Shown here: piece by piece, positions 51,869-60,058 of the stretch
Position numbering within the stretch: position 1 is the stretch's first letter
How the letters are laid out: every line of letters starts with the position of its first letter
Assembly (NCBI RefSeq): GCF_030817055.1
Contig: NZ_JAUSYV010000001.1
Span: 4,922,001 to 4,986,000, forward strand
Direction: 5' to 3'
Source: Bacillus sp. V2I10
Lineage (GTDB): Bacteria; Bacillota; Bacilli; Bacillales; Bacillaceae
DNA: 64,000 nucleotides
Made by a program: the position numbers and the translations under genes
Notes under the pieces: model-generated
What the model was told of the DNA's origin: nothing
The model's input: only the letters and a program-made list of their open reading frames with translations
Database searches by the model: none

Positions 51869-52558
51869 CTATACACGTCGAGATGCCATTAATATAGACA
51901 GTTCATTGCTTCTCTGCAAGCAGTAGGAAGAACCCTTTAATAGAGCTTCATCAATATAAGCAGGATGACACATGACTTCAACACGAATATCCCCTTGATA
52001 TGATTCTTTCAAATCATTAAAATAATCCGGACTTAAATCATCACCGTAAAAAGTATGCACAAATACATCAGAGAACGCTTGCAGTCCTTCTTTTTCCCCT
52101 TCCCAAAAACGCCTTACCGGCAAATCATACTTATTTGCAAGATTCATTATAACCTGTTCTAGTACTGGCCATGAATGAACATGATGATGACTGTCAAGAT
52201 GAGAAGGAGTAAGGCCAAATGACAAAAACCGCTGAATTTGCGTCTCCCATTCATTCTCAACTTCGGCAACATTTAAATTCTGATTTTTGTTAGGATCATT
52301 CTTAATCTTAAAGTAGCCGTTATCATCTATTAAAGAAGGTACTTGATCGCTTACAGCCCTCCCGCAAGTAAGCGTTAAGTGAATGCCAATCTGCAGCTCG
52401 GGATGCTCCTTAGCAAGCGAAACGGCGTGCTGTACACCAGGCATATTCACCATCATTGTCGCTGAATTTACAATACCATCTGTATGTGCATCAATGATTC
52501 CGTAATTTACACCCCGTGAATAACCAAAATCATCTGCATTGATAATAAAATGAGGCAT
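51869..52558 (-). CDS. chbG: ChbG/YdjC-family carbohydrate deacetylase
   Basis: A 229-residue metal-dependent deacetylase of the YdjC/ChbG family. The N-terminal metal motif FIINADDFGYSRGVN is seen, with the histidine pair in IGIHLTLTCG, SHLDSHHHVHSW (metal ligands) and RVEVMCHPAY near the end. ChbG removes one acetyl group from chitobiose phosphate, making it usable by the GH4 hydrolase. GGAGGA lies before the ATG at 52558; the frame open to 52660 overlaps the previous gene. Its presence points to diacetylchitobiose as a substrate of this PTS operon. Confidence 0.9.
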   Translation of the reverse strand: MPHFIINADDFGYSRGVNYGIIDAHTDGIVNSATMMVNMPGVQHAVSLAKEHPELQIGIHLTLTCGRAVSDQVPSLIDDNGYFKIKNDPNKNQNLNVAEVENEWETQIQRFLSFGLTPSHLDSHHHVHSWPVLEQVIMNLANKYDLPVRRFWEGEKEGLQAFSDVFVHTFYGDDLSPDYFNDLKESYQGDIRVEVMCHPAYIDEALLKGSSYCLQRSNELSILMASRRV

Positions 52559-52659
52559 AAGATTCCTCCTGTCTTCTGATAAGGCTATTTTTGCATCGTT
52601 ATTTTTTTGAAAATGACAGACCCCATTTTCTTCGCCAATACCAAACTTGAAAAATACCA

Positions 52660-53979
52660 TTAACGATAAGATACTTCCTTGAAAAACTGCGGAAGGTGTT
52701 CTTTATGCGCTTCTAGCATTTCATCAAGGATTTGCTTTGCCACACGGTCTGAAGGAACGAGAGGATTAATGGTCATAGCGAGCAAAGCCGTTTCATAGCT
52801 GCCTGTTACTGCTGCCTCTGCCGCTACTCTTTCAAACGATTTAATTTGCTGAACTAGCCCGTTAACAGCCACAGGCAGCTCGCCCACCGCAATCGGCTTC
52901 GGACCTTCTTTTGTAATGATGCAGTCCACTTCTACTGCTGAGTCAAAAGGAAGACTTGTAATCGCTCCATTATTTTGAACATTCACTGGCTGAATGTCCC
53001 CTTTATTATTGTAAATGGAGTTAATTAAGCTGCAGGCGGCATCACTGTAATACGCTCCTCCGCGTTTTTCCAGCTGCGGCGGCTTGATCGAAAGATTTGG
53101 GTCTTTATAAAGTTCAAACAGATCTTCTTCAAGCTGTTTCACGACTTCTCCTCTGCACCCTTTTACAGCTGCTTCTTCCTTCTCTTGCTCAAGCATTTCC
53201 CTTGTTTTATAGTAATAGCGGTGATATGGACACGGAATTGCCTGCAGCGCTTTCAAAAATTGAGGCTCCCATTCAAGCGAGGCTATGTTTTGCATCGACA
53301 TTTGCTGATCCTCGGCAATCAGTTTATCGATAATCTCCGCTGTTTTGTCCTTCCCATCTAAATATACACGCAATCCGAATACCATATGATTCAATCCTGC
53401 AAAATCAATTTGGATTCTCCCGCTTTCAACATTCAGGACTTTTGCAATGTGCATCTTCATCCCGATTGGAACATTGCACAAGCCTACTACCTTCTTAATC
53501 TTGCTGTATCTTAAAACAGCTTCTGTGACCATTCCTGCTGGATTAGTAAAGTTAATCAGCCAAGCATCCGGACAAAGTTCCTCCATATCACGGCAAATAT
53601 CAAGGATGACTGGAATCGTCCGAAGCCCTTTAAATAAGCCGCCAGGACCATTCGTCTCTTGTCCGATGACATTATATTTAAGCGGAATTTTCTCATCCAA
53701 TATTCGGGCATCTATGGAGCCGATACGCATTTGGGTCGTTACAAAATCCGCACCTTTCAGTGCAAGTCTTCGATCTGTTGTTAGAGAAACCTTTATTGGA
53801 AGTCCTGCTTTTTCAATCATTCTCTTGGCCAATTGTCCGACAATCTCCAGTTTTTCCTTGCCGGCTTCGATGTCAACGAGCCAGATTTCCGATACAGGAA
53901 GCTCGCTGCAGCGTTTGATAAATCCTTCAATTAATTCCGGTGTATAGCTTGAACCGCCGCCAATCGTTACAATTTTCAT
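52660..53979 (-). CDS. 6-phospho-beta-glucosidase, glycoside hydrolase family 4
   Basis: A 439-residue NAD+- and Mn2+-dependent hydrolase (LicH/CelF/ChbF group), splitting 6-phospho-beta-glucosides by an oxidation-elimination mechanism. The NAD loop IVTIGGGSSYTPELIEGF is at the N-terminus. RIGSIDARILDEKIPLKYNV and INFTNPAGMVTEAV follow. The metal cysteine lies in GLCNVPIGMK and the metal histidine in AGLNHMVFG. The ATG at 53979 follows AGGTG. It is downstream of the 52-bp repeat array in the PTS operon and upstream of chbG. Substrate is cellobiose or chitobiose 6-phosphate. Confidence 0.93.
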   Translation of the reverse strand: MKIVTIGGGSSYTPELIEGFIKRCSELPVSEIWLVDIEAGKEKLEIVGQLAKRMIEKAGLPIKVSLTTDRRLALKGADFVTTQMRIGSIDARILDEKIPLKYNVIGQETNGPGGLFKGLRTIPVILDICRDMEELCPDAWLINFTNPAGMVTEAVLRYSKIKKVVGLCNVPIGMKMHIAKVLNVESGRIQIDFAGLNHMVFGLRVYLDGKDKTAEIIDKLIAEDQQMSMQNIASLEWEPQFLKALQAIPCPYHRYYYKTREMLEQEKEEAAVKGCRGEVVKQLEEDLFELYKDPNLSIKPPQLEKRGGAYYSDAACSLINSIYNNKGDIQPVNVQNNGAITSLPFDSAVEVDCIITKEGPKPIAVGELPVAVNGLVQQIKSFERVAAEAAVTGSYETALLAMTINPLVPSDRVAKQILDEMLEAHKEHLPQFFKEVSYR

Positions 53980-54005
53980 CACATTCACCTCATTAAAATT
54001 AATAA

Positions 54006-54092
54006 GAAAAGCGCAAGTGCCCGTTTAGCTCAGTCATGACAGAGTTCTGGCAAAGGAGCTGGGCAAACTAGACATCAATGCGCAAAACTTTT
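54006..54092 (+). repeat. Dispersed hairpin element, short copy
   Basis: Starts AAGAAAAGCGCAAGTGCCCG, continues TTTAGCTCAG and ends GGGCAAACTAGACATCAATG. A variant with a short middle. It lies just upstream of the GH4 gene. Confidence 0.55.
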
Positions 54093-54130
54093 ATTTCCCT
54101 ATTACTAAAAAAAAGAAAGGAGACACAAGC

Positions 54131-54857
54131 AATGAGTTTCCAAATTCAGTGTTGAGACAAAAAAGAGGAATCATATGGACTCTATAAGTAACCAAATCCA
54201 AGATAGAGCCTGAAAAGAGGAATCATTCGTACCCTATGAGTAACCAAATCCAGGATTGAGCCAAAAAAGAGGAATCATTCGCACGCAATGAGTATCCAAA
54301 TTCAGTGTTGAGCCAAAAAAGAGGAATCATATGGACTCTATAAGTAACCAAATCCAAGATAGAGCCTGAAAAGAGGAATCATTCGCACCCTATGAGTACC
54401 CAAATCCAGGATTAAGCCAAAAAAGAGGAATCATTCGCACGCAATGAGTATCCAAATTCAGTGTTGAGCCAAAAAAGAGGAATCATATGGACTCTATGAG
54501 TAACCAAATCCAAGATAGAGCCTGAAAAGAGGAATCATTCGCACCCTATGAGTAACCAAATCCAGGATTGAGACAAAAAAGAGGAATCATTCGCACGCAA
54601 TGAGTATCCAAATTCAGTGTTGAGACAAAAAAGAGGAATCATATGGACTCTATGAGTAACCAAATCCAAGATAGAGCCTGAAAAGAGGAATCATTCGCAC
54701 CCTATGAGTACCCAAATCCAGGATTAAGCCAAAAAAGAGGAATCATTCGCACGCAATGAGTATCCAAATTCAGTGTTAAGCCAAAAAAGAGGAATCATAT
54801 GGACTCTATGAGTACCCAAATCCAGGATTGAGACAAAAAAGAGGAATCATTCGCGCG
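54131..54857 (+). repeat. Higher-order tandem repeat, 52-bp units in strict A-B-C order
   Basis: The word GAGGAATCAT (or GAGGAATCATT) starts at 54165 and then every 52 bp without exception: 54217, 54269, 54321 and so on to 54841 (14 starts). Three unit types alternate: A (ATATGGACTCTA..., AAGATAGAGCCTG), B (TCGCACCCTATG..., CAGGATTGAG) and C (TCGCACGCAATG..., TTCAGTGTTGAG). The order A-B-C is kept four times, then an A/B hybrid unit and a partial unit end the array. A partial C unit precedes it. It lies inside the PTS operon between the EIIA and GH4 genes. Confidence 0.95.
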
Positions 54858-54887
54858 TTAACAGTGCGTTCTCCTTCACTCTTTTTT

Positions 54888-55214
54888 TCAGTTTTTTTCT
54901 TCGATCTTTTTGTGCAAATAGATAATCTCATGTGTCAGCTCGCGGACCGTGATCGTATTCATCAAATGATCCTGGGCATGCACTAAAAGGATGGACACTT
55001 CTGCTTTCTGACCGCGCGCTTCCTCTTGAATAAGTCCTGTTTGAGAATGATGAGCCTCTGTCAGCTCTTTTTTTGCCAGTTCAAAACATGCTTCCGCTTC
55101 TTCAAAGTTTCCTTCTCTTGCATATTGCATCGCTTCAATTAGTGAACTGCGTGCATTGCCGCTGTGAAGAATGATTTGGAAGGCCGTTTGTTCAATCGAA
55201 ATGCTTGCTGTCAT
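54888..55214 (-). CDS. celC: PTS lactose/cellobiose EIIA component
   Basis: A 108-residue cytoplasmic phosphocarrier of the lactose/cellobiose class, passing phosphate from HPr to EIIB. The active histidine is His79 in LLVHAQDHLMN, the family signature. The three-helix fold is evident from EQTAFQIILHSGNARSSLIEA. GGGAGGAAG precedes the ATG. It is the third gene of the operon after EIIB and EIIC. The symbol follows the cel naming; licA or chbA would be equivalent. Confidence 0.94.
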   Translation of the reverse strand: MTASISIEQTAFQIILHSGNARSSLIEAMQYAREGNFEEAEACFELAKKELTEAHHSQTGLIQEEARGQKAEVSILLVHAQDHLMNTITVRELTHEIIYLHKKIEEKN

Positions 55215-55235
55215 GGTCTTGCTTCCTCCCTTTCA

Positions 55236-56588
55236 TTAAACAGATAAATTGTTATTGCCCGCTGCTGTTTGTTCTTTTATTTTTTTCGTATCAATCCGCT
55301 CCTGCATGATGACAAATGGCAGATAGATAGCAATCGAGATAACAAGATTGATTCCTGCCATAACGGCTCCTGATAGATGGGCTCCAGTTGCAAGGTAACC
55401 GCCGATAATCGGAGGTGTAACCCAAGGAATGTTCGTAACAACAGGATGGACAAGACCAATGTCTATGGCTAAATAAGATGTAATCGTCAAGACGATTGGT
55501 GTTGAGATAAATGGAATGAGCCAGATTGGATTCAGCACAATCGGCAATCCGAATAAGACAGGTTCGTTAATCTGGAAGACTCCCGGCGGCATGCCGAGGG
55601 CTACAATTTGCTTGCGCTTTTTCGAAGCAACAAGCAAGGCAATTAATAGTCCAAGAGTTGCTCCTGATCCACCTAAGAAAACAAAGGCATCGAAATATGG
55701 ACCTGCCATAACAGCATATTTGCTGAGATCATCAACCCCGGCAGCAGCCAGGTCAATATTCTTGTTTCCAAGCTGTGTAAATAAAGGCGTTGTAATTCCT
55801 CCAAGAATATTTGGGCCATGTAAACCAATTGCCCAAAACGCATGAATAAGAAACGCAAGTAAAATGGCAAACGGCAGAGAATCGGCTGCATTTGTAAGCG
55901 GTGCAACAAGCACTTGGTTCAGCCAGTCATTTAAATACATGCCATTTGCTGCTTTTCTGAATAGCAAACCGGCAAGACCGAACACAAAAATGGTAATCAT
56001 TCCAGGAACGAGCTTTGCAAAAGCTCTTGCAACTGCCGGCGGTACACCATCTGGAAGTTTGATGACTAAAAACTTCACTCTGGCCAATCTGACAAAAACT
56101 TCTGTTGCAAGAAGAGAAACTACGATTCCTGTAAACAAAGCAGTAGAGTTTAAATACGTATTGCTGATAAAGCCCCATGCGTCCCCTGTTTCAGGTTTAT
56201 CTGCAATCGTCAGTGTTACTTTTGCAACTTGCGGAACAAGGACGAAAAATGATGCCAGTGCAACAAGCATGGCTTCAAATCCATCGTCATCATATGACCT
56301 TGCAAGTTTATAGGCAATTCCAACGACAGCAAATACTGTCATGAACGCAAAGGTGCCCCACCATATATCTCCGCCAAGAGTTGTCCACGTATCCCCGAAA
56401 ATCCATACCATCATTTTTTGATAAGGTGGAATGGCTGCGCCTAAATTGTTAAACAGGACGGCAAACGAACCGATCATCGTTATAGAAATCATACCAATAA
56501 GTGCATCGCGAATCGCTAATAAATGACGGTTATTTCCAAATTTAACAGCACCCGGAAGAATATACTTTTCAATAAACTCCATCATCAT
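55236..56588 (-). CDS. celB: PTS lactose/cellobiose EIIC component
   Basis: A 450-residue membrane channel component of the cellobiose/chitobiose class, with about ten helices. Segments typical of the family are VKFGNNRHLLAIRDALIGMI near the N-terminus, HAFWAIGLHGPNILGG (about 245-260) and GVFQINEPVLFGLPIVLNP (about 340-358), the last carrying the conserved NEP motif near the sugar site. It translocates the disaccharide while EIIB phosphorylates it. AGGGTG lies before the first of three ATGs. Confidence 0.95.
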   Translation of the reverse strand: MMMEFIEKYILPGAVKFGNNRHLLAIRDALIGMISITMIGSFAVLFNNLGAAIPPYQKMMVWIFGDTWTTLGGDIWWGTFAFMTVFAVVGIAYKLARSYDDDGFEAMLVALASFFVLVPQVAKVTLTIADKPETGDAWGFISNTYLNSTALFTGIVVSLLATEVFVRLARVKFLVIKLPDGVPPAVARAFAKLVPGMITIFVFGLAGLLFRKAANGMYLNDWLNQVLVAPLTNAADSLPFAILLAFLIHAFWAIGLHGPNILGGITTPLFTQLGNKNIDLAAAGVDDLSKYAVMAGPYFDAFVFLGGSGATLGLLIALLVASKKRKQIVALGMPPGVFQINEPVLFGLPIVLNPIWLIPFISTPIVLTITSYLAIDIGLVHPVVTNIPWVTPPIIGGYLATGAHLSGAVMAGINLVISIAIYLPFVIMQERIDTKKIKEQTAAGNNNLSV

Positions 56589-56619
56589 CTTTCACCCTCA
56601 ATCTAAAAGTATATAGAAT

Positions 56620-56925
56620 CTATCTTTTCGCCAAGCCTGCAGCAGTCTCAAGGACAGCCTTGCCGTCCATCATTCCGTACTGAATGGAATTGATGACTTC
56701 GACCGGTATACCCTGCGGCTCAGCAATCGCTTTCATATTTTTCAGCAAAAACCTTACTTGAGGACCGAGCAAAACAACATCCGCCTGTTTCATTTCTTCT
56801 TTTGCTGCGTCACCGGAAACTGCCCAAATTTTTGCTTCAATCCCTTGTTCCGCTGCTGCTTTTTCCATTCTTGTCACTAGCATGCTTGTTGACATTCCTG
56901 CTGAACATACAAGTAAAATATTCAT
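56620..56925 (-). CDS. celA: PTS lactose/cellobiose EIIB component
   Basis: A 101-residue phosphocarrier. The phosphorylated residue is Cys7 in LLVCSAGMSTSML, the EIIB-cellobiose signature. The rest forms a Rossmann-like fold (DVVLLGPQVRFLLKNM). First gene of the operon EIIB-EIIC-EIIA-GH4-ChbG. Its start is about 40 nt downstream of a -24/-12 sigma-54 promoter, so expression depends on SigL and the LevR-type activator at 48381. Confidence 0.95.
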   Translation of the reverse strand: MNILLVCSAGMSTSMLVTRMEKAAAEQGIEAKIWAVSGDAAKEEMKQADVVLLGPQVRFLLKNMKAIAEPQGIPVEVINSIQYGMMDGKAVLETAAGLAKR

Positions 56926-56965
56926 GGTTTCCCCTCCATTTGTTTTTCTCTTTCACTTATTTATA

Positions 56966-56983
56966 ATGCAAGTCCTGTGCCAA
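56966..56983 (-). promoter_or_regulatory. Sigma-54 (SigL) -24/-12 promoter of the PTS operon
   Basis: Minus strand TTGGCACAGGACTTGCAT, with the invariant GG and GC exactly 10 bp apart, a full match to TTGGCAC-N5-TTGCA. It lies about 40 nt before the EIIB start. Confidence 0.93.
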
Positions 56984-57019
56984 CTCTTCAATTCTCTTAT
57001 TTATCAAGCCAGTAGGATT

Positions 57020-57115
57020 ATTGTGTTTTATTCATTTAAGAGTGTGTTGGTTTTAAAAGCAGCAGTGTGTTAAGTCTTTTTTGCTTAGTGTGTAATTTGC
57101 TCTTATCTTTGTGTC
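57020..57115 (-). promoter_or_regulatory. Phased direct repeats upstream of the sigma-54 promoter (candidate activator site)
   Basis: AGTGTGT occurs at 57041, 57064 and 57087, exactly 23 bp apart, with weaker TTGTGT copies near 57020 and 57109. The block lies 40-135 bp upstream of the -24 element, where enhancer sites for LevR-type activators are found. It may instead be another word array like those elsewhere in this window. Confidence 0.55.
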
Positions 57116-57187
57116 GGAGAATAACCGGGGATTTTCAGGAGGAATAGATTCATTGTTTTATGAAGGAGTTAAGGTTTTGCGAATACT

Positions 57188-57230
57188 AAAAGCCTAATTT
57201 CTCTGAATGTCATGAGAGAAATTAGGCTTT
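57188..57230. terminator. Hairpin between gabD and the PTS operon
   Basis: Near-perfect 16-bp stem AAAGCCTAATTTCTCT/AGAGAAATTAGGCTTT. It is the likely end of the gab operon (minus strand). Confidence 0.75.
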
Positions 57231-57272
57231 CGTTTCTTCTAATTATTTGTTCAATTGAAAGTGAAACACTTT

Positions 57273-58664
57273 CTATAAATTCCCGATTGAAAGAAATTTT
57301 GTTTCTAAGTATGGCTCGATGCCTTCCGTACCGCCTTCGCGTCCAAGGCCGCTTTCTTTCATTCCGCCAAACGGCACATGTGCCGCAGAAGGAGCACCAT
57401 CATTCCATCCGATAATGCCAAAATCTAAATGTTCGCTTAAATAGGTTCCGATTTTGTAATCATTGGTAAAGAAATACGCAGCAAGTCCGTACGGCGTACT
57501 GTTCGCAATTTCTACAGCTTCTTCAATTTCTTTAAAACTCAAAATCGGCGCGACAGGACCAAATGTCTCTTCCTGCATGATGTTCATGTCTTCATGAACG
57601 TTTTGCAATACGGTAGGATAGACAAAGAAATAACCCTGTTCAATGCTTGCATGGAATTGATTTCCCGTAAGTACCTTCGCCCCTTTATCAAGAGCATCAT
57701 TGATTTGTGAAACAATCTTGTTAAAACCTTTTTTATTGATAATAGGACCTATTTGAGTATCTTCATCCAGACCGTTGCCTACTTTTAATTCTTTTACTTT
57801 CTCTGTTAGTTTTTGAGAATAGTCTTCAAGAATATTCTCATGTACTATAATACGATTGGCACATACACATGTTTGTCCTGCGTTTCTGAATTTAGAAGCA
57901 ATGGTTTGCTGGACAGCGAAATCAAGATCCGCATCCTCCGCAATGATGAGAGGAGCATGTCCGCCTAATTCCATCGTGACATGTTTGACCGTATCGGCAC
58001 TGTTTTTGATTAAGGACTTTCCTACAGGAGTAGAACCTGTAAATGTAATTTTTCGTACATATTCACTGGAAGTAAATAAGTCTCCCACTTCTTTGCCCTC
58101 ACCGATCACATATTGAATGACATCCTTTGGGATCCCTGCTTCATGTGCAAGTTCAATTAACTTAATAGCGGTTAAAGGTGTATCTTCTGCAGGTTTCACA
58201 ATAAAGGTACAGCCGGCTGCCAGTGCCGGGGCTGCTTTTCTGGTCATCATTGCTGCCGGGAAATTCCACGGGGTAATAGCAGCTACTAAACCTATAGGCT
58301 GTTTGCTCACGATAATTCGTTTTGTTTCTGAAGACGCTGGAATGGTACGGCCATAGATGCGTTTGGCTTCTTCTGCATACCAGTCGATATAGCTTGCGGC
58401 GTAGTCGACTTCACCTAATGATTCTTTTAGAGGTTTCCCGTTCTCTAAAGTCATGACTTCAGCGATTTCGCTTTTATTTTCCTGTATTTTTCGTGACCAT
58501 TCTTTTAACAATCTTGATCGTTCATGAGCATTTATTCTGGACCAGCTTTTAAAGCTTTCATGCCCTTTTTTTATTGATTGTTTAATTTCCTCTTCAGAAT
58601 GGATGCTTACTTCTGCAATCATTTGCCCTGTAGCAGGATTATTTACTTTGAATGATTCCGGCAT
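57273..58664 (-). CDS. gabD: Succinate-semialdehyde dehydrogenase
   Basis: A 463-residue NAD(P)+-dependent aldehyde dehydrogenase, oxidising succinate semialdehyde from GABA breakdown to succinate. The catalytic Cys266 is in NAGQTCVCANR and Glu232 in VTMELGGHAPL. The cofactor loop is FTGSTPVGKSLI, and AITPWNFPAAM is characteristic of the GabD branch; the two-cysteine TCVC pattern is typical of succinate-semialdehyde enzymes. Its start overlaps the end of the permease gene by 26 nt. Last gene of the gabT-permease-gabD operon. Confidence 0.92.
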   Translation of the reverse strand: MPESFKVNNPATGQMIAEVSIHSEEEIKQSIKKGHESFKSWSRINAHERSRLLKEWSRKIQENKSEIAEVMTLENGKPLKESLGEVDYAASYIDWYAEEAKRIYGRTIPASSETKRIIVSKQPIGLVAAITPWNFPAAMMTRKAAPALAAGCTFIVKPAEDTPLTAIKLIELAHEAGIPKDVIQYVIGEGKEVGDLFTSSEYVRKITFTGSTPVGKSLIKNSADTVKHVTMELGGHAPLIIAEDADLDFAVQQTIASKFRNAGQTCVCANRIIVHENILEDYSQKLTEKVKELKVGNGLDEDTQIGPIINKKGFNKIVSQINDALDKGAKVLTGNQFHASIEQGYFFVYPTVLQNVHEDMNIMQEETFGPVAPILSFKEIEEAVEIANSTPYGLAAYFFTNDYKIGTYLSEHLDFGIIGWNDGAPSAAHVPFGGMKESGLGREGGTEGIEPYLETKFLSIGNL

Positions 58665-60030
58665 TCGTATTCATCTCTTTTCTATTTTCTTTTAGACTTG
58701 TGAAATATAAAGCAGCTCCTATTAAACACCATACAGCAAGGATGATCCATTCCATCGGCCAGACAAGAGCAGAAGGCATTCCGGGCAAATAGAAACTTAA
58801 AAAGACGAGGCTTAATATGATAGCAAGAGTTCCTGCTGTTTTCCAGTATTTCACTTTATATGGACGTTCTAAATTCGGTTCTGTTTTCCGAAGTTTTAAA
58901 AAAGCAATAGACACGATCAAATAGCCGACAACAATTCCAACGCCGCCTGCATTTACAATCCAAACGAGTGCCGGCCTGCCTAAGAAAGGGGCGATGAATG
59001 CCAGTACACCCAGAAAAAGAATGGCGTTTGTCGGAGTTTTATATTTTGGATGGATATGAGCAAACCATTTAGGAATCATATCCCGAATGGCCATCGCATA
59101 GAGAATCCGGCTGCCGCCGATAATAAAGGCGTTCCAGCTTGTGACGATTCCTGCTACGCCGCCAAGGACAAGAATGGTGCCAAACCATTGATTCCCGAAT
59201 AAATTCACCATGGCATCAGCTGTAGCTAATTGGGAACTATTAATCTGTGACTCTGTTAACCCCGTTGAAACCCCAAATACTATAAATAAATAAAAAACGA
59301 CCGAAGTGATAATTGAAATGATCAAGATACGGCCAATAATCTTCGGTGGAGCGTTAATTTCAGAAGCGACCTGCGGAATGACATCAAAGCCAACGAATAA
59401 GAATGGAATCATAACCAATACGGCCATCGTACCTCCCGCTCCGTTCTTAAAAAGAGGCTCAAGGTTAGCTGTATTCCCATTTTTAATGGCTCCAAATACT
59501 AATAGGAGTCCAACCGCGACAATGGCAACAGTAAAAACAGACTGGAAAATGGCTGCCGGTTTTATCCCAAAGTAATTTAAAGCCGTTAAAAGAACAGCAC
59601 CAACAGATCCAATCAGGGCCCAGGTTAAGTAAACATCCCATCCCCCCAATGTCCAAAGAAATACTTGATGCTGCACGGGATAAATATAATCTAAAACGGT
59701 AGGAAGCGCGACGGCTTCGAAGGTGATAACAGAAACATAACCAAATAAAACGGCCCAGGCAGCTACAAATGAACTCCGCTTCCCAAAAGCACGCAAGACG
59801 AAAACCAATCCTCCGCCGGTTTCTGGAATAGCTGCTGCAAGCTCTGCATAAGTTAAGCCAATGAAAATAACTAATAGCCCGCCAACCAAAAAGGCTATGA
59901 TGCTTCCTAAAAATCCGGCTTTAGATACCCATTCACCTGAAAGAACAACCCATCCCCATCCCAGCATGGCACCCATGGCTAAAAATAAAACATCTACCTT
60001 CGACATTGACTTCGAAAAACTTTTCTCCAT
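58639..60030 (-). CDS. APC-family amino acid permease, probably for GABA
   Basis: A 463-residue, about twelve-helix transporter of the amino acid-polyamine-organocation superfamily. The first unwound helix is MGAMLGWGWVVLSG, and the conserved loop TYAELAAAIPETGGGLVFVLRAF is clear. A second broken helix lies in PFLFVGFDVIPQVASEI. Being between gabT and gabD, it probably imports GABA or a precursor amine such as putrescine; in B. subtilis the known GabP lies elsewhere and is of a different subfamily. The long C-terminal tail is polar. Confidence 0.87.
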   Translation of the reverse strand: MEKSFSKSMSKVDVLFLAMGAMLGWGWVVLSGEWVSKAGFLGSIIAFLVGGLLVIFIGLTYAELAAAIPETGGGLVFVLRAFGKRSSFVAAWAVLFGYVSVITFEAVALPTVLDYIYPVQHQVFLWTLGGWDVYLTWALIGSVGAVLLTALNYFGIKPAAIFQSVFTVAIVAVGLLLVFGAIKNGNTANLEPLFKNGAGGTMAVLVMIPFLFVGFDVIPQVASEINAPPKIIGRILIISIITSVVFYLFIVFGVSTGLTESQINSSQLATADAMVNLFGNQWFGTILVLGGVAGIVTSWNAFIIGGSRILYAMAIRDMIPKWFAHIHPKYKTPTNAILFLGVLAFIAPFLGRPALVWIVNAGGVGIVVGYLIVSIAFLKLRKTEPNLERPYKVKYWKTAGTLAIILSLVFLSFYLPGMPSALVWPMEWIILAVWCLIGAALYFTSLKENRKEMNTNAGIIQSK

Positions 60031-60058
60031 CTAATTCCTCCCTTCTTTTCTTGAAAAA

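Noticed and set aside
54131..54857. CRISPR array
   Set aside because: The period is constant at 52 bp, but there are no unique spacers: all positions belong to one of three repeating unit types, and no cas genes are near. It is a higher-order tandem repeat.
57130..57195. Possible tiny gene after GGAGGAA at about 57140
   Set aside because: The frame has fewer than 20 codons, ends inside the terminator stem and has no recognisable family.
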